From Peromyscus leucopus (Eukaryota > Chordata > Mammalia > Rodentia > Cricetidae): a DNA stretch of 64,000 bases. The stretch covers positions 96,855,161 through 96,919,160 of the forward strand of contig NC_051083.1 in the NCBI RefSeq assembly GCF_004664715.2. The letters are read 5' to 3'. The notes below the pieces were generated by a model. That model saw only the letters and a list, made by a program, of their open reading frames with translations. It was not told the DNA's origin and did not search any database. This document shows positions 44,780 through 56,779 of the stretch, one piece after another. The position numbers were made by a program, and so were the translations under genes. Position 1 is the first letter of the stretch; each line of letters starts with the position of its first letter.

Positions 44780-45240
44780 CAAAAAGTTGGCATTTCAATG
44801 GAATTTTATTAAGCTGCAAAGAAAATGAAAGTATGAAATTTGCAGGACAATGGAAATGGAAAGTGTTATGTTAAGTGTAACCCAGGCTCAGAAAGACAAA
44901 ACCACATGTTCTCTCTCTCATGTGAATCCCAGCTTTTAATTATTCAATATGCATATTTAGATGGAGGTAATTATGGACTGAGGCCAAGAAACTTGAAAGG
45001 GACCCATAAAACAGAAAATGAGGCGTTAAGGAAGGAAGCTGGAGAGAGAAATGGAACACAGATGACATGAAAATGAGAGGAGGCAATAGCGTAGTTGGAA
45101 GGGTACAGTGAAAACAGAGGTGAACAGGGTGATGAAGGGCAGGGATGAGATGAGAATCAACCAAAGGGAAGGGTGTATGAAAACACCATGGGAAAGCCTG
45201 TTCCTTTGTAAGATAATTTTCATAAAATTAAATTTAAAAT
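44780..45240 (+). repeat. L1 fragment, sense
   Basis: 'tttgcaggacaatggaaatgga ... gtaacccaggctcagaaagac' is decayed ORF2 C-terminus. A purine-rich 3' UTR follows to the A-rich end near 45240. Confidence 0.7.
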
Positions 45241-45944
45241 TTAAAGGAATAAGTATATATATACATAAAAATCAAATAAGCGTATATTTCAGTCTTTAAA
45301 ACACACACCATCTGTCTATATCAGGGCAGTCAAGAGTTCTTTCAAATACTTATGAAAAAGTTCTGCAGTGTTCTCCTTAAAATAGGCAATTCTTGCTGGC
45401 TCATATCCAATACATGATTACACCTTATTCTCCACTGTAGATATTAACAAGATTAAAAAGGTTCCATGTGGAATTTCCAAAACAGACTTAAGTCCTCTAG
45501 TGTAATATTTTTGTTAATAGGATACTTGTGAAATGCCTCAGGAGTTCTGACTTCAAGAAATGAAAATTCACCTTAGGAACACTTGGCCATCAAAATCAGT
45601 GACATAAACAGAAAAAAAAAGAGAAAGCAAAATGAAAATTTAAAAATACCCATCCACAATAGCATTGTTCAACAGAAATACAATCTAAATGTATACAATT
45701 GAAGTATTTTAGTAACCACATTTTAAAATAGAAAAATAAATGGATAAATTAATTTAATGATACATTTTATTCAAGACAGATAAATAACAGCATAGAGGAG
45801 CAGAAGTAGGCACAGTCTCATTCCTAGCACAGAAGGGAAAATTCCTTACCTTCAATGGAAAAAACACAGGTTGTATCAACCACACTCCAGTGTAGGCCCT
45901 ATACACAGTGTTGCAACACAAATTAGAATCCATGTTTTGTTGTT

Positions 45945-46090
45945 TTTTTCTTCCTTTAAAAGAGACAGAAACATGAAGTTGGATAGGTAAGAGCCTAGGG
46001 GAGGGGCTGGGAGAAATTGGAGGAAGGGAAAATATGGTAAATTCATATTATGTGAAATTTTCAGAGAATAAATAAAACTTTTCAAAAAGA
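45945..46090 (+). repeat. L1-like 3' end, sense
   Basis: Purine-rich 'gagcctaggggaggggctggg' ending 'agaataaataaaacttttcaaaaag' looks like an L1 3' UTR and tail. Confidence 0.4.
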
Positions 46091-46579
46091 CAAATGAGAT
46101 AAAATGAATGAAACAGGAATAGTGTGGCCTCAGATAGACAAAGCACACATAGATTAAAGGGGATAGAAATGTCCTCTGACCTTCTCGTTAATGTGCAAAA
46201 CCAAGTGGGAAGGAAGCACATTCTTTACAAGAGGTATGCTATCTATAAAATGAGACTCTATCTATAATGGACTGTATTTCTAATGTTGTTACCAAAGGGG
46301 ATAATTCCAACCATGTTCCTCATTACTGTGGAGGCAAAGTGATCAACTTAAAAAGTAGAAAGAATGTATGCTGATAATACGAAAAGCAGGAATTACTATG
46401 AACAGGAAATGTAACTGTCTATGAGAGCAAAGGAGGGGGAAGGGCCTCCGGGGGAAGGGGAGGCTATGTTCAAAATAACTTATATGTTTGTATGAGGGTG
46501 TCCTTCTACAACCCAGGGCCATTGTACAATCAAAATTTGCCAATTAAAATTGTTTATTACCAAAAACCCTCAATATTAA

Positions 46580-46775
46580 AAACAGTGAGTCAAGTTCTGA
46601 CCCCCAGCACCCATGTAAACTTCCGGAGCAGTGACATATGCCTATTTAGCACTGTAGTGCTGAGACGTAGAGGAAGACAGGTTCTGGGATCTTGCTGTTC
46701 AGTCATTCTAGCCTAGCTAACGAGCTCTGTCTGGCTTCAGTTGTGAGACTGCTTCAACAATAAGATAGAGAGTGG
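46580..46775 (+). repeat. B4-like SINE
   Basis: 'gagtcaagttctgacccccagcacccatgtaaac', 'gtgacatatgcct', 'tctagcctagctaacgagctc', 'gttgtgagactg' follow sense B4 in order. Diverged. Confidence 0.55.
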
Positions 46776-46784
46776 GTTGTGTGG

Positions 46785-47300
46785 CTTTAGTTTTGAGAAG
46801 AAAAATCTTTGTTCGCCCTGGATAGGGAATCAATGAGAGACCAAAGAAGGAGCTCAACAAAGTCTACCTTGATGAACCAATGAGTTTCATTGGGGTTACT
46901 TATGGGGATATAAGTGAGGGATTGCTTACAGGAGCAGAAATGACGCAAAAAGAACAGCATCGCCAAGCCCACCGTGACATGGGTGACAGTTCATGAAAGC
47001 TGGAAACCTGGAGCACACTGCACAGCTTGCAGGCAGCTCAACAGATTGTAAAGTATCCATTCCATGTGGCTCAGTTGATGAGAGCCTATTCAGGCAGCTT
47101 GGTTGGTTTTGTTGTTTCTAGACAGTTTGGCTGGTCTCTGCTTCTTTCAGGTGGCTCAGCTGGTCTGAGCCTCTTCTAGGAAGCACAACTTGTCTGAGTG
47201 TCTCTCAGCAGTCCTTACTGTTCATATACACTCGAGGAAGGAGGGGCCCAGTGTATCGGGTTGGCTTCAGGAATTTCCTAAAACCTTTGTATATTTCCTG
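46785..47300 (+). repeat. Rodent medium-reiterated repeat, family not assigned
   Basis: 'cctgatgaacc-aatgagtttcattggggtt', 'catgggtgacagttcatgaaagctgg' and repeated 'ggctcagctggtctgagcctcttct' units resemble a repeat I have seen in rodent genomes but cannot name. Confidence 0.4.
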
Positions 47301-47447
47301 AGCTTGAGTTTTCCAGTAGGAAGGAATGTTTTACCTCCCATTAGAATATTTCATGTCTTAACAAAACTTTCCAAGATGGAGATTTATCTCAAAGGAAATT
47401 GCTGCACAACAGAGAGAAAAGGAAGACACTTGACTTGCTCCACTGGC

Positions 47448-47449
<2 letters not shown>

Positions 47450-47505
<56 letters not shown>
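47450..47505. repeat. (CA)n microsatellite
   Basis: About 27 uninterrupted CA units. Confidence 0.99.
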
Positions 47506-47507
<2 letters not shown>

Positions 47508-48133
47508 ATGCACACATGTGTGTGTACCCATACATCATGCAGCACACACAAAAATTTTAAATGCTGTCATTTAACACATCAATGTAAAATTATTAATGCA
47601 TTAGTAAAATAATTTACATTTTTCATATCAAATATATAGAATCCCACATATCAATTCAGACTAGCTATGTTTTTGTGTATTCAGTAGCCATGTGTCTGAT
47701 AGTTTTCATATACAAAACCTATACCATAGTTTATGTGAACCCGTGCTAGGATTACCTATAAGTCTTGTTATAATACATATTTATAAATGCCTGAGTTTCT
47801 GATTGATAGATTTGGGTGAAAATTTCTGAGAATTTGCATTTTTAGCAAATCTCTTGATGCTGCTGCTGCTGCTGAAGAGCTAGTAACTACAGTTTGAGAA
47901 CCACAGCCTTAATTCCTTCAAAGTTCAAGTTTGCAAACATTTTCCCACAGTGTTAACATGAATGATCAAAATTGGATACTACATACTGTGGCGATTGATA
48001 TTATTAGTTGTTATTACCATATTTTGTGCATCATTACAAATCACAGGTATCCTGTTTGTTGCTTAATATTGAGCAATTATTGGTATGAGTACATGTTCTC
48101 TGGATGTTAGTGTCTATTAATGAGTGATGCTTT

Positions 48134-48305
48134 TTTTTTTTTTTTTTTTTTTTTTTGGTTTTTCGAGACAGGGTTTCTCTGTGTAGCTTTGCGCCTTTCC
48201 TGGAACTCACTTGGTAGTCCAGGCTGGCCTCGAACTCACAGAGATCCACCTGGCTCTGCCTCCTGAGTGCTGGGATTAAAGGCATGCACCACCACCGCCC
48301 GGCAC
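48134..48305 (-). repeat. B1 SINE
   Basis: Full-length antisense B1 with a long poly-T (to 48156). Perfect 13-bp target duplication TGAGTGATGCTTT at 48121-48133 and 48306-48318. It carries the same 'gcgcctttcctgga' variant as the 13847 copy. It lies 470 bases before the acidic-tract exon. Confidence 0.97.
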
Positions 48306-48735
48306 TGAGTGATGCTTTATTGGAGGCTTAACAAGAAAGAAGCATTTCTTTGCATTTTTGCTCTTAGTGTTTGCAGAACTATATCTATCCTCATGGTTAC
48401 AGTAAGTACATTATCAAAAAGTAGCTTTTTAAAACATTGCAAACTATCATTTGGGAAATTTTTAATCTACTCAGTATATATCCAAAGTATTAATGTCAGT
48501 TAATTTGATTTTAAATGCAGTCATTGATTTTTAAGAACAGTAAACTTTAAAATATTAAGTGAATCATGAAAAATAAAAATAATAATATAGACTTCACAGT
48601 CCATTCTACCATGACCCCAATTCATCTCTGATGTGCACTGGTCTTGGCTACTATAAATGGTAGTATAGTTCCATCCTATCTCTACACGGTTAAGTATTTC
48701 ATCTCTGCTTTCATGTTTCTAAAGGAAAATAATGA

Positions 48736-48984
<249 letters not shown>

Positions 48985-49057
48985 TAGCTACACACATATG
49001 TAGCTGAGGTTTTCCTGGTCCTGCCTGGCTCCTATGGCCCCATGGACCATTTGTTTA

Positions 49058-49116
49058 AAAGGAGGGTTTGAACATACAGATAAATAAATAAACCTATCAG
49101 GTTACAAAATGGGCAG
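49058..49116 (+). repeat. Left copy of a 59/63-bp direct repeat
   Basis: From 'aaaggagggtttgaacatac' to 'ggttacaaaatgggcag'. It recurs at 49844-49906 with one extra TAAA unit and otherwise no difference that I can see. The copies bracket a mosaic of an LTR-like repeat, a URR1 and an L1 3' end. Confidence 0.95.
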
Positions 49117-49455
49117 CAACCCAGACCCAAATGAACACACAGAGGCTTATATTAATTATGAACTGTATGGCCTAATGACTCAGGCGTCTTGCTAGCTAGC
49201 TCTTACATCTTAAATTAACCCATTTCTATAAATCTATACTTTGCCACGTGGCTTATGGCTTATGGTACTTTTACATATTGCTTCTCATGGTGGCAGCTAG
49301 CAGTGTCTCCCTGCTCTGTCCTTCTCCCTCCTCTCTCTCTAGTTGGAATGTCCCACCTAACCTTATCCTGCCTCACCATTAGCCAAAAAGCTTTATTTGT
49401 CAACCAATCAGAGTAACACATATTCACAGCATACAGAATGGCATCACCCATCACA
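49117..49455 (-). repeat. LTR-like repeat, cricetid type (solo)
   Basis: On the minus strand it begins TGTGATGGGTGATGCC, has 'ctctgattggttgacaaataaagc' (CAAT- and polyadenylation-like) and ends in 'ctctgtgtgttcatttgggtc'. Related to 37530-37980. The TG start and the signal order suggest a solo LTR; the family name is uncertain. Noncoding. Confidence 0.65.
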
Positions 49456-49498
49456 CATACATAATATATCCTGAAAGGATAGGTAAAACTATCTAGGC

Positions 49499-49707
49499 CA
49501 GTGGTAGGTTCTCAACTCATGGATCGTGACCCCTAGGTGGGGAATTGCATGTCAGATATCCTGCATACCAGATATTGACATTACGATTCCTAACAGTAGC
49601 GAAAGTACAGTTATAAATTAGCAACGAAAATAATCTTATGGCTGGGGTCACCACAACATGAAGAACTGTATTAAATTGTCACAGCATTAGGAAGGTGAGA
49701 ACCACTG
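49499..49707 (+). mobile_element. URR1 hAT-type DNA transposon fossil
   Basis: Non-autonomous element with terminal inverted repeats (cagtggtaggttctcaac ... gaaggtgagaaccactg) and the typical 'ggatcgtgacccc', 'acattacgattcctaacagtag' and 'ggtcaccacaacatgaagaac' internal text. Flanked by the 8-bp target duplication ATCTAGGC / ATCTAGGG (49491-49498, 49708-49715), matching the hAT preference nTCTAGAn. Confidence 0.93.
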
Positions 49708-49715
49708 ATCTAGGG

Positions 49716-49846
49716 GAACAAACTGGAATAATGGGAGGGAAGAGACTTGCAAAAGGGAAGGGTGAATGTGGGAGGAAAGATGCTGAAAACTTCTTTATGT
49801 GACTTGGTACAATGGACAATGAATACATGCAATGATATTTTTTAAA
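49716..49846 (+). repeat. L1 3' end, sense
   Basis: 'gggaggaaagatgctgaaaac ... tttatgtgacttggtacaatgg ... gaatacatgcaatga' is a rodent L1 3' terminus. It ends in a T/A-rich stretch at the right copy of the direct repeat. Confidence 0.75.
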
Positions 49847-49906
49847 GGAGGGTTTGAACATACAGATAAATAAATAAATAAACCTATCAGGTTACAAAAT
49901 GGGCAG
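49844..49906 (+). repeat. Right copy of the 59/63-bp direct repeat
   Basis: Matches 49058-49116 apart from one additional TAAA in the TAAA run. The spacing between copies is 786 bases start to start. Confidence 0.95.
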
Positions 49907-50067
49907 AACATGTTAATATTGGCTCTACCTCCCAAATCTAAAGTATATGCTTCTGTAACTTGAATAGAATGAAACATTTATATATTTAGCATTGTTAGTA
50001 AAAATCCCACTGAAGCCATAAAACATCAGTGACTGGTCTCCAATCACTCAAAAGATGCCTTTTGGAA

Positions 50068-50185
50068 CAGGTTTTGTAGCACACGTCTTTAATCCCATTA
50101 TTTAAGAGGCTGAGGGCATAGAATCCAAAGTTCTAGAGCAGACTGTGCTACATAGTAAGACTCTGGTTCAAAACAAGACAAAGAA
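50068..50185 (+). repeat. B1-like SINE, diverged
   Basis: 'ttttgtagcacacgtctttaatccc ... gaggctgaggg ... gctacatagtaagactctggttcaaaac' follows an old B1/PB1. Confidence 0.65.
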
Positions 50186-50213
50186 TTAAAGTAAGATGCC
50201 ATTTTGTGGCTGG

Positions 50214-50510
50214 GAAGATGTCTGAGTTGATAGTGCTTGTTGCACAAGCTTGAGGACATGAGTTCCATTCTTCAGATCCAGCAGCATATGCTTAAAATCC
50301 CACTGTTGGGAAGACAGAGACAAGAGGACCTGGGACTTGCTTGTGAGTCAGTCTAGCCATCTTTAGGTTGAATGAGAGACCCTGTCTCTAAAAATGAGGC
50401 AGAGAGCAATTGAGTGACATCAACTGGCATTCCCATGCAAATGCTACACATGTACTTGCATGCATGTGTGTGCATGTGCAAACACACACAACATGCACAC
50501 ATACTCATCA
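50214..50510 (+). repeat. B4 SINE
   Basis: 'gtggctgggaagatgtctgag', 'acttgcttgtgagtcagtctagcc', 'gaatgagagaccctgtctcta', 'ggcagagagcaattgagtgac', then a CA-rich tail; the order of sense B4. Confidence 0.8.
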
Positions 50511-50612
50511 TACACACGAAGGTTTCATTTCGATTGCAATTTTTAGAATTTTGTAAATCATCTAATACCTGTTGTGTATCTCTTGTGTTCCCAGAGCTGG
50601 AGTGTAAGATAT

Positions 50613-50835
50613 GAGCCTAGCGTCTAGAGGAATGACTCAGCAGTCACAGCTGCTTCCTGGTCTCCCAGAGAACTTGAGTTCTCAGCAGCTAGGTTGGGCA
50701 ACTCATAACCACTTGTAACTCCAACTCTAGGGGATCATTCTCACTCTTTTGGCCCCACATGGCAGACACATAAACACATGTACATATGTATACACACATG
50801 AATTAAAAATAAAAATAAATAATTTTTAACAATAA
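50613..50835 (+). repeat. B2/B3 SINE
   Basis: 'gaggaatgactcagcagtcac ... gagaacttgagttctcagc ... cataaccacttgtaactcc ... aggggatcattctc', ending in A-rich sequence. Confidence 0.75.
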
Positions 50836-50859
50836 TAGCCTATTTTAATCTAAAATTTG

Positions 50860-51035
50860 GGGAGTGTTTTAGAGTTTCATGTATAAGTACTATATTTACA
50901 TCATTTCTACACTTCCCTCTTTCACCTTCAACTCTTCCCATGAACTCCCTTCTTAAATTCACCACCTTTTCCTCTATAATTATTGTTGTTTTATATGTGT
51001 ATATTGCACAATCCACAAGCAACACTAAATGAGCC
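50860..51035 (-). repeat. L1 (Lx-type) 3' UTR fragment
   Basis: 'gagtttcatgtataagtactatatttacatcatttc ... cttcccatgaactccc ... tataattattgttgttttata' matches antisense rodent L1 3' UTR text. Confidence 0.7.
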
Positions 51036-51357
51036 CAGTTTGGGGGGTCACAATTTGAAGATACAAGATTATCACATTCAATGATTTGCTAATAAAAAAC
51101 ACATAACTGCAAATTTATAAAACTGCAGAGGTGGAAATAAGGCAAGAAATCCATATGAAGCAGATAGGAAGAATTATTAAGGGAGGGGCAGCGAGATTAG
51201 AATTAGCAAGCTCATGGATAGGGACTTTGGAGCTTTTAGAGCCTGTGACATTTCTTAATATTCTTTAACAACAGTGAGGTGAGAGTGCCTTTGGGCCACG
51301 CTTTTCCTTATCTCCTGTATTAATTGTGGAATTGGGGGTGGGGTGTTTATCTTTCAG

Positions 51358-51523
51358 ATCTATACTCGTTCTGTGGTTGAATCTATTGCTTCACCAGCAG
51401 CACCAAATAAAGAAGTCACCCCACCTTCTGCTGAGAATGCCAATTCCAGTACTTTGTACAGGAATACAGATCGGCAAAGGAAAAAATCCAAGATGACAGA
51501 TGAGGAGATCCTAGAGAAGCTAA
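51358..51523 (+). CDS. Pak3: Pak3 coding exon, linker to kinase domain (residues 201-255 and first base of 256)
   Basis: Acceptor 'tatctttcag' at 51357 and donor A|gtgagt. It reads [16 protein letters not shown] through [16 protein letters not shown] and TDEEILEKL, ending one base into Arg256. The Ser/Thr-rich linker carries family phosphorylation sites. The basic RQRKKSK cluster and TDEEILEKL helix lead into the kinase domain. Val207 and Ala214 are the rodent residues; human, as I recall, has Ile and Val. Confidence 0.98.
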
Positions 51524-52689
51524 GTGAGTATTTTTCCATAGCAAAGTACTTCTTGTACAGTGACTAGAAGGAGAATTGATCCTTTAGTTGTCAGAATCTG
51601 CTTGCCAGATTCTAGGATCCCTTAAGTCATGAAATACAATGTTTAGGACTTACTGTGCATATGAGTCAGGTTAATCTCTCCCCCATACTCTTAGTCTGAG
51701 AGAAACTAATCATTTTCATTTAGAATGCTCAATGAAGATGTAAACTCAACAAAATGTATTAAGCTAGTAAGTTTTAAGATTGCATTCCCAAAAGGAATTA
51801 AAGTACTCTGAATAAAATATTTTATGATCATACCAGAAGGTCCCCATCTGAAGGGCACTTATTTTTTAAAACTCAACCCGGAAGTCCAAGAGAGTACATG
51901 AAAACTTACAGCCACAGATAAAGTAGCATTCCCTTATCTGTGGGGAGGGATGCCAGACCAGCCAATGGTAGTGATAGCTTCCAAGGTGTCATTGGTGTAT
52001 ACATGCTTTTGCTCATATACTTAAGACTCAAGATTATGAGATAGGTTCTCCCCTGAAAAATGCCAAGGTTCTATGAATCGTATTTATTAAAGCCACACAG
52101 AATGGCTATATATTAGTAATCAGTGCTCCCAGTTTTACTCTTATTAGTGCCTTATTCATTTTTCTATGTATGTTAAGATTTAGTAGCATGATACAATAAG
52201 AATAAAGGGGCTATCACTTTTCATACCTTTTGCAGCTAACAGAGCAAAGTGAATAAATTCATTTCTTGGCCACAGGGAGGCACTGTAGATGTGGCGATAG
52301 GGCCATTTTGCCACCTGGGAGCTATCTGAAGATAGTTTTTAGTCTCCCAATTCAGATAGGACTACTGTCATCTAGGAGATAGAGGCTAGAAATGCTTGTA
52401 GGAATTATATGACGTGCACGACACCCCCTCCCTTCCCCTTCACAGCCAAGTTATCATTTGGACTGAATTATTACTTTATATCTATTGCATTTAAAATATT
52501 TCATATGCAGCACTAATGTCATCTGAAGTAGAGATTTTGAGAAGGCTAAGGTTGAAGTTGCAGCTATCAGTAAGCACTCAAAACTGGAACTGCTACACTT
52601 TAGCAAACTGGCTTTGCTATACTTGATTAAATATGCTTCTAGTGCCAGTGTCCACTATTTGCTATAATAAGAGCCATAATAATTCTTAC

Positions 52690-52890
52690 GCAAGGAGCAC
52701 TTGGTGAGTGGCCACTTTCCATACATTATTGAGGTTAATTTTCTCTACAACCATTTATGGTAGATTTTAATGTCTTCATTTTACAGAATACTGAATGAAA
52801 GCTTTAAAACGCTTAAGTGACCAAGTCACCAGAATAATGAGTGGTGGAGCCAGAGTCTGACCTCACATCTGTATGCCTTTAAAGCTTGCA
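52690..52890 (-). repeat. MIR SINE
   Basis: Reverse MIR: 'tttccatacattattgaggttaatt ... acaaccatttatggtagattttaatgtcttcattttacagaa ... gtggagccagagtctgacctc'. Confidence 0.8.
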
Positions 52891-53589
52891 CTTTTGCCAT
52901 TAGCCACTTTGGTTTTGCATAATTCAACTACTCGTGTATAGAACAGAAGGGAGAGAGGAAAAAGAACGGCCAGGAAAATGAAGTTCCATGCTTCAAAGAA
53001 TCACTGCAGTCTCTTCCTTTGTTTTGTACCTATGGCATGAACTGTGAAAGAGATCTTATTAGACTTTGAAAATCTGACATCGTGCGTTCGTAGAAGTGGC
53101 TGTTCTCTGGTGTCTCCCTCAAGCCTCAGAACATTCATTGTCATGAACATGGATTTATGCATTTCATAAGTCAGCTGAGAACTAGGCACCACCTTTCTGA
53201 GCTGAAGCTTTGCTTACAGAATGTGGCCGTGCTAAGGCTGGGACCTTTCTGGCTTACTTATTTTGTTCTGCATTGAGGGACAACAGGACAAGCAGAGGAA
53301 AGAGCTGATTTAACTGTGTTAATGAGAAAAACTGTAAAAAAAAAAGGGGGGGGGATTAGTGGATGTTTTTCTCTGTTGGACTTTATACTGCTTTATGGGA
53401 ACCCAGAGACAATCATTTTCCCTCTCGCAAGCAGGTCACCTGTTTCTGCTTCTTTTCCTTTGTGTTTGTAAATCTTGACAAGGAAAGCTTATAGGAAAAT
53501 GGAAAGGACCTTCTTAAGAAGTAGATATCTCAAATGCAGACATCCTGGCTTCCGCTTCAGCCTCCCTGTGCCCCTTCAGTGCATTTGCA

Positions 53590-53690
53590 CACTGGCAACC
53601 AGAACCAAGTCACTTAACCCTGCCCGATCTCAGTCTTTCACCTGTGAAATGGGCACAAGAATCATAAGTACATTTTAAAAGTTTATCTGT
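53590..53690 (+). repeat. MIR fragment
   Basis: 'aaccaagtcacttaaccctgccc ... ctcagtctttcacctgtgaaatgggcac' is the MIR core. Confidence 0.65.
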
Positions 53691-53699
53691 AGGATGGAT

Positions 53700-53930
53700 T
53701 ATAAGAGGACAGGTGTTGGAGTCAGAAAGGCCTTGGTTCAAATCACAGACCTACGGATGGTAGCTATTTCTATTTCAGCCAGTTATTTAATTTTGCTGGT
53801 CCTCTATTTCTTCATCCAAAAAGTTGGGATAATAATAGTAATGCCAGCTTCACAGCAGTATGCCCATGAAAACCTCAGCAAGTGTATCTGGCTCATACTA
53901 GGGGAGTCAACAAATGCTCATTGTTTTATT
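53700..53930 (+). repeat. MIR SINE
   Basis: 'ggtgttggagtcagaaaggccttggttcaaatca ... ttcttcatccaaaaagttgggataataatagtaatgcc ... caacaaatgctcattg' is a near full-length sense MIR. Confidence 0.8.
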
Positions 53931-54297
53931 AACAGTACAAACCTGTAATGTGATAGTACAACAGGACAAACTGAAATGGTCATAACGGAGTCAGGGTCAT
54001 ATGCACAAACCCTGAATCCCTTGGGAAATCTCATACTGTCTCTGAACTTCCAGTAATAGTAACAGTCCCAAGAGAATGAGAGAAATGTTGATGACTAAAT
54101 AAATACATTCAGTTAGGTAAGATATCCAGCCCAATAATTAGTTTAAAATTATTGTTCGATTACTATTGTGCAATCATTAGAGAATGGGGGTGGCCTTCCA
54201 CTAAGATAAGATATTTATAACTTAGGACAATCTCGTAAGTGTGGTCCCTGTACAGAAGTCGTTGGGGCTCTTGGAAGCAAAGGTGCAAATGAATCTT

Positions 54298-54450
54298 TTG
54301 GTTTTTTTGAGACAGGGTTTCTCTGTGTAGCTTTACGCCTTTCCTGGAACTCACTCTGTATCCCAGGCTGGCCTCGAACTCGCAGAGATCCACCTGGCTC
54401 TGTCTCCTGAGTGCTGGGATTAAAGGCATGTGCCACCGCCACCACCCAGC
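54298..54450 (-). repeat. B1 SINE
   Basis: Full-length antisense B1 with perfect 13-bp target duplication GCAAATGAATCTT at 54285-54297 and 54451-54463. Confidence 0.97.
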
Positions 54451-55458
54451 GCAAATGAATCTTAAGGAAGGAATAGAGGAGACTGTGCTGAGAGACAGAA
54501 GAAAGGGGGAAAGAATGCAGATAATTATAGGGATGACCTGCCACCTACTCCAGAGTGAACCCTTCAAGAATGAGGAAGAAACAACAGTTTCTATTTAATC
54601 ATCCTCATCTTTGACCTCAAGAATGTCATTGCTAGGAATTGTGCAAGCCAGACCACAGAGTTACTAGGCAATTCATCTTCCATTCAGATACTGATGGTCG
54701 AGGCCAGACCAAGGAATCGTTAATAGCTAAAGTGGACAGATCATCTTTCAGTTTTACACAGACAGATAGCTTAGGCCTGGCTTGCTCATTGTGGTCTGTC
54801 TGGGTCTGTTGGAAAATAAAGAAACCCTCGCACGCTAGTGAGCCCTTTCAGAAGGCACAGATAGCCAACACAATTGTGCAGTAGAGGACGTTTCTCTTTA
54901 ACCCTCCTCTAAGCCCCGCAACCACTGCCCTCCCTTCCTCAGCATTCTATGCTCCAAATTCTTTTTCCTAACTCACCATCAGAGACCATCGTAATTAGTT
55001 TAGAGAATTATGAAGCTCTTCCTCCAGAATAAAAAACACAAAAACAACAAATAAAACCCTCCTTCATGCTCGCGGGATAACCTCTTAATGACAAGAATCC
55101 AGCTTAGCTTAATATGGCAGAAAATATATTGGCGGGCCCTTTTTTCTTTTGAAGTCACAACATGAATCCCATCTTCAAATTCTAGAATTTAGTGGGTTTT
55201 TTTAATGTTATACTTTAAAATGAATGGTTTGTTTCTTAATAGGTAGGGAATGGCTCTGATATTTCTATCACTTTTTTCTCCACTAGATTTTATTTACTAA
55301 TACACTCTTTGCTCAACTGTGTCCCCACAGTTTTGCTTTTCTTTGGTGTGATTTATAAAAGCAAATTGTAATGGACCTAAGGAAAGCAATCACTTGAAAG
55401 GCTTGTTTTGTGACTGGAATCGTAAAGGAACGCCTCTTGCATGCATGCTAGTCTACCG

Positions 55459-55472
55459 TCAGTAGATGGCAG
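55459..55472 (+). promoter_or_regulatory. CTCF-like motif
   Basis: TCAGTAGATGGCAG matches the CTCF core CCASYAGRKGGCRS at 13 of 14 positions. Sequence evidence only; one such match in 64 kb is not proof of binding. Confidence 0.35.
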
Positions 55473-56499
55473 CACACACTCTCTGGTGAAGGGTAGCGGG
55501 TGCGGGGACACCATTTTAATTGGATAGCAGTTCAATTCTGAAGCAAAATCTCATCAAAATGGTTGTCTCCTAGTAATCCTTATGAAAAGGTTCATTTCCA
55601 GGTTTTTTAAACACCACATTCCATGGAAATAATGGTTGAATAATTTACTACCATAAAGCCTCATTAACTGAACCCTGCCAATTGGAATTGGTTGCAATTC
55701 AGAAAGTGGTTTGAGCTAAAGCTTATTTGCTTTGTGATCAGCCTATGGAAAAGAGTTTGCTCAGCAACTTCATAGCACAACTTTCTTAGAAAAGTATAAA
55801 CCATTTCATAAGACTCTGGTTTCAAGTGGCTTTAAAAATCATAATTTCATCAAAAGAAGAAAACAGATCCAGGCACTTAGCCATTAATAACTGACTTGGA
55901 AAAAGATGGATTTAGTGATGTGGACATCCATTAGACAATTTGAAAAATAAAATAGCAACTCACATATCACGAAGTTGGTGGCATTCTAGACACATAGCTC
56001 AAATAAAATAAAATATGTTTTTCAACTTTTCCTGAACCATGGACATTTTTTTTTAAAGGAATGCCTGATTTTACTTGTGTTTAATTCCACAAGCATTTAC
56101 TGAATACTTGATAGTTTTTATAGCCTGTGCTGTATAAGGAGACACACGAGATATACAGGTGAATAAGACTAGGCTCCTATCATTAAAACAACTGAAAAAG
56201 TGATGCCAGCGTGATATATGACCCATTAAGGACAACAAAAGACAGCGCTAGGGAGTAAAAAAGGAAGTTATTGAGTTTGTTCAGAGGGATCATGGGAGGC
56301 TTCCTGGAAGAAGGGTGGGGAAAACCCGGAAAGTATGTTGTAGGTGGAATATAGCATGCAAAGGCTTCATGGGATCTTAGCCCAAATGTCAGGAAGTAAT
56401 GTACACAAAGACTTGAAGGTACACACATAAAATCTACAATGAGACTAAAAAAGTGGGTTTAAGATAGAAAGCTCATCAGTTTTCAAAAATGTGACTCTC

Positions 56500-56760
<261 letters not shown>

Positions 56761-56779
56761 TAAGACATAAGAAGTGAAA

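Noticed and set aside
52270..52286. Second possible CTCF site (ccacagggaggcac)
   Set aside because: Only about 11 of 14 positions fit the core, including mismatches at key positions.
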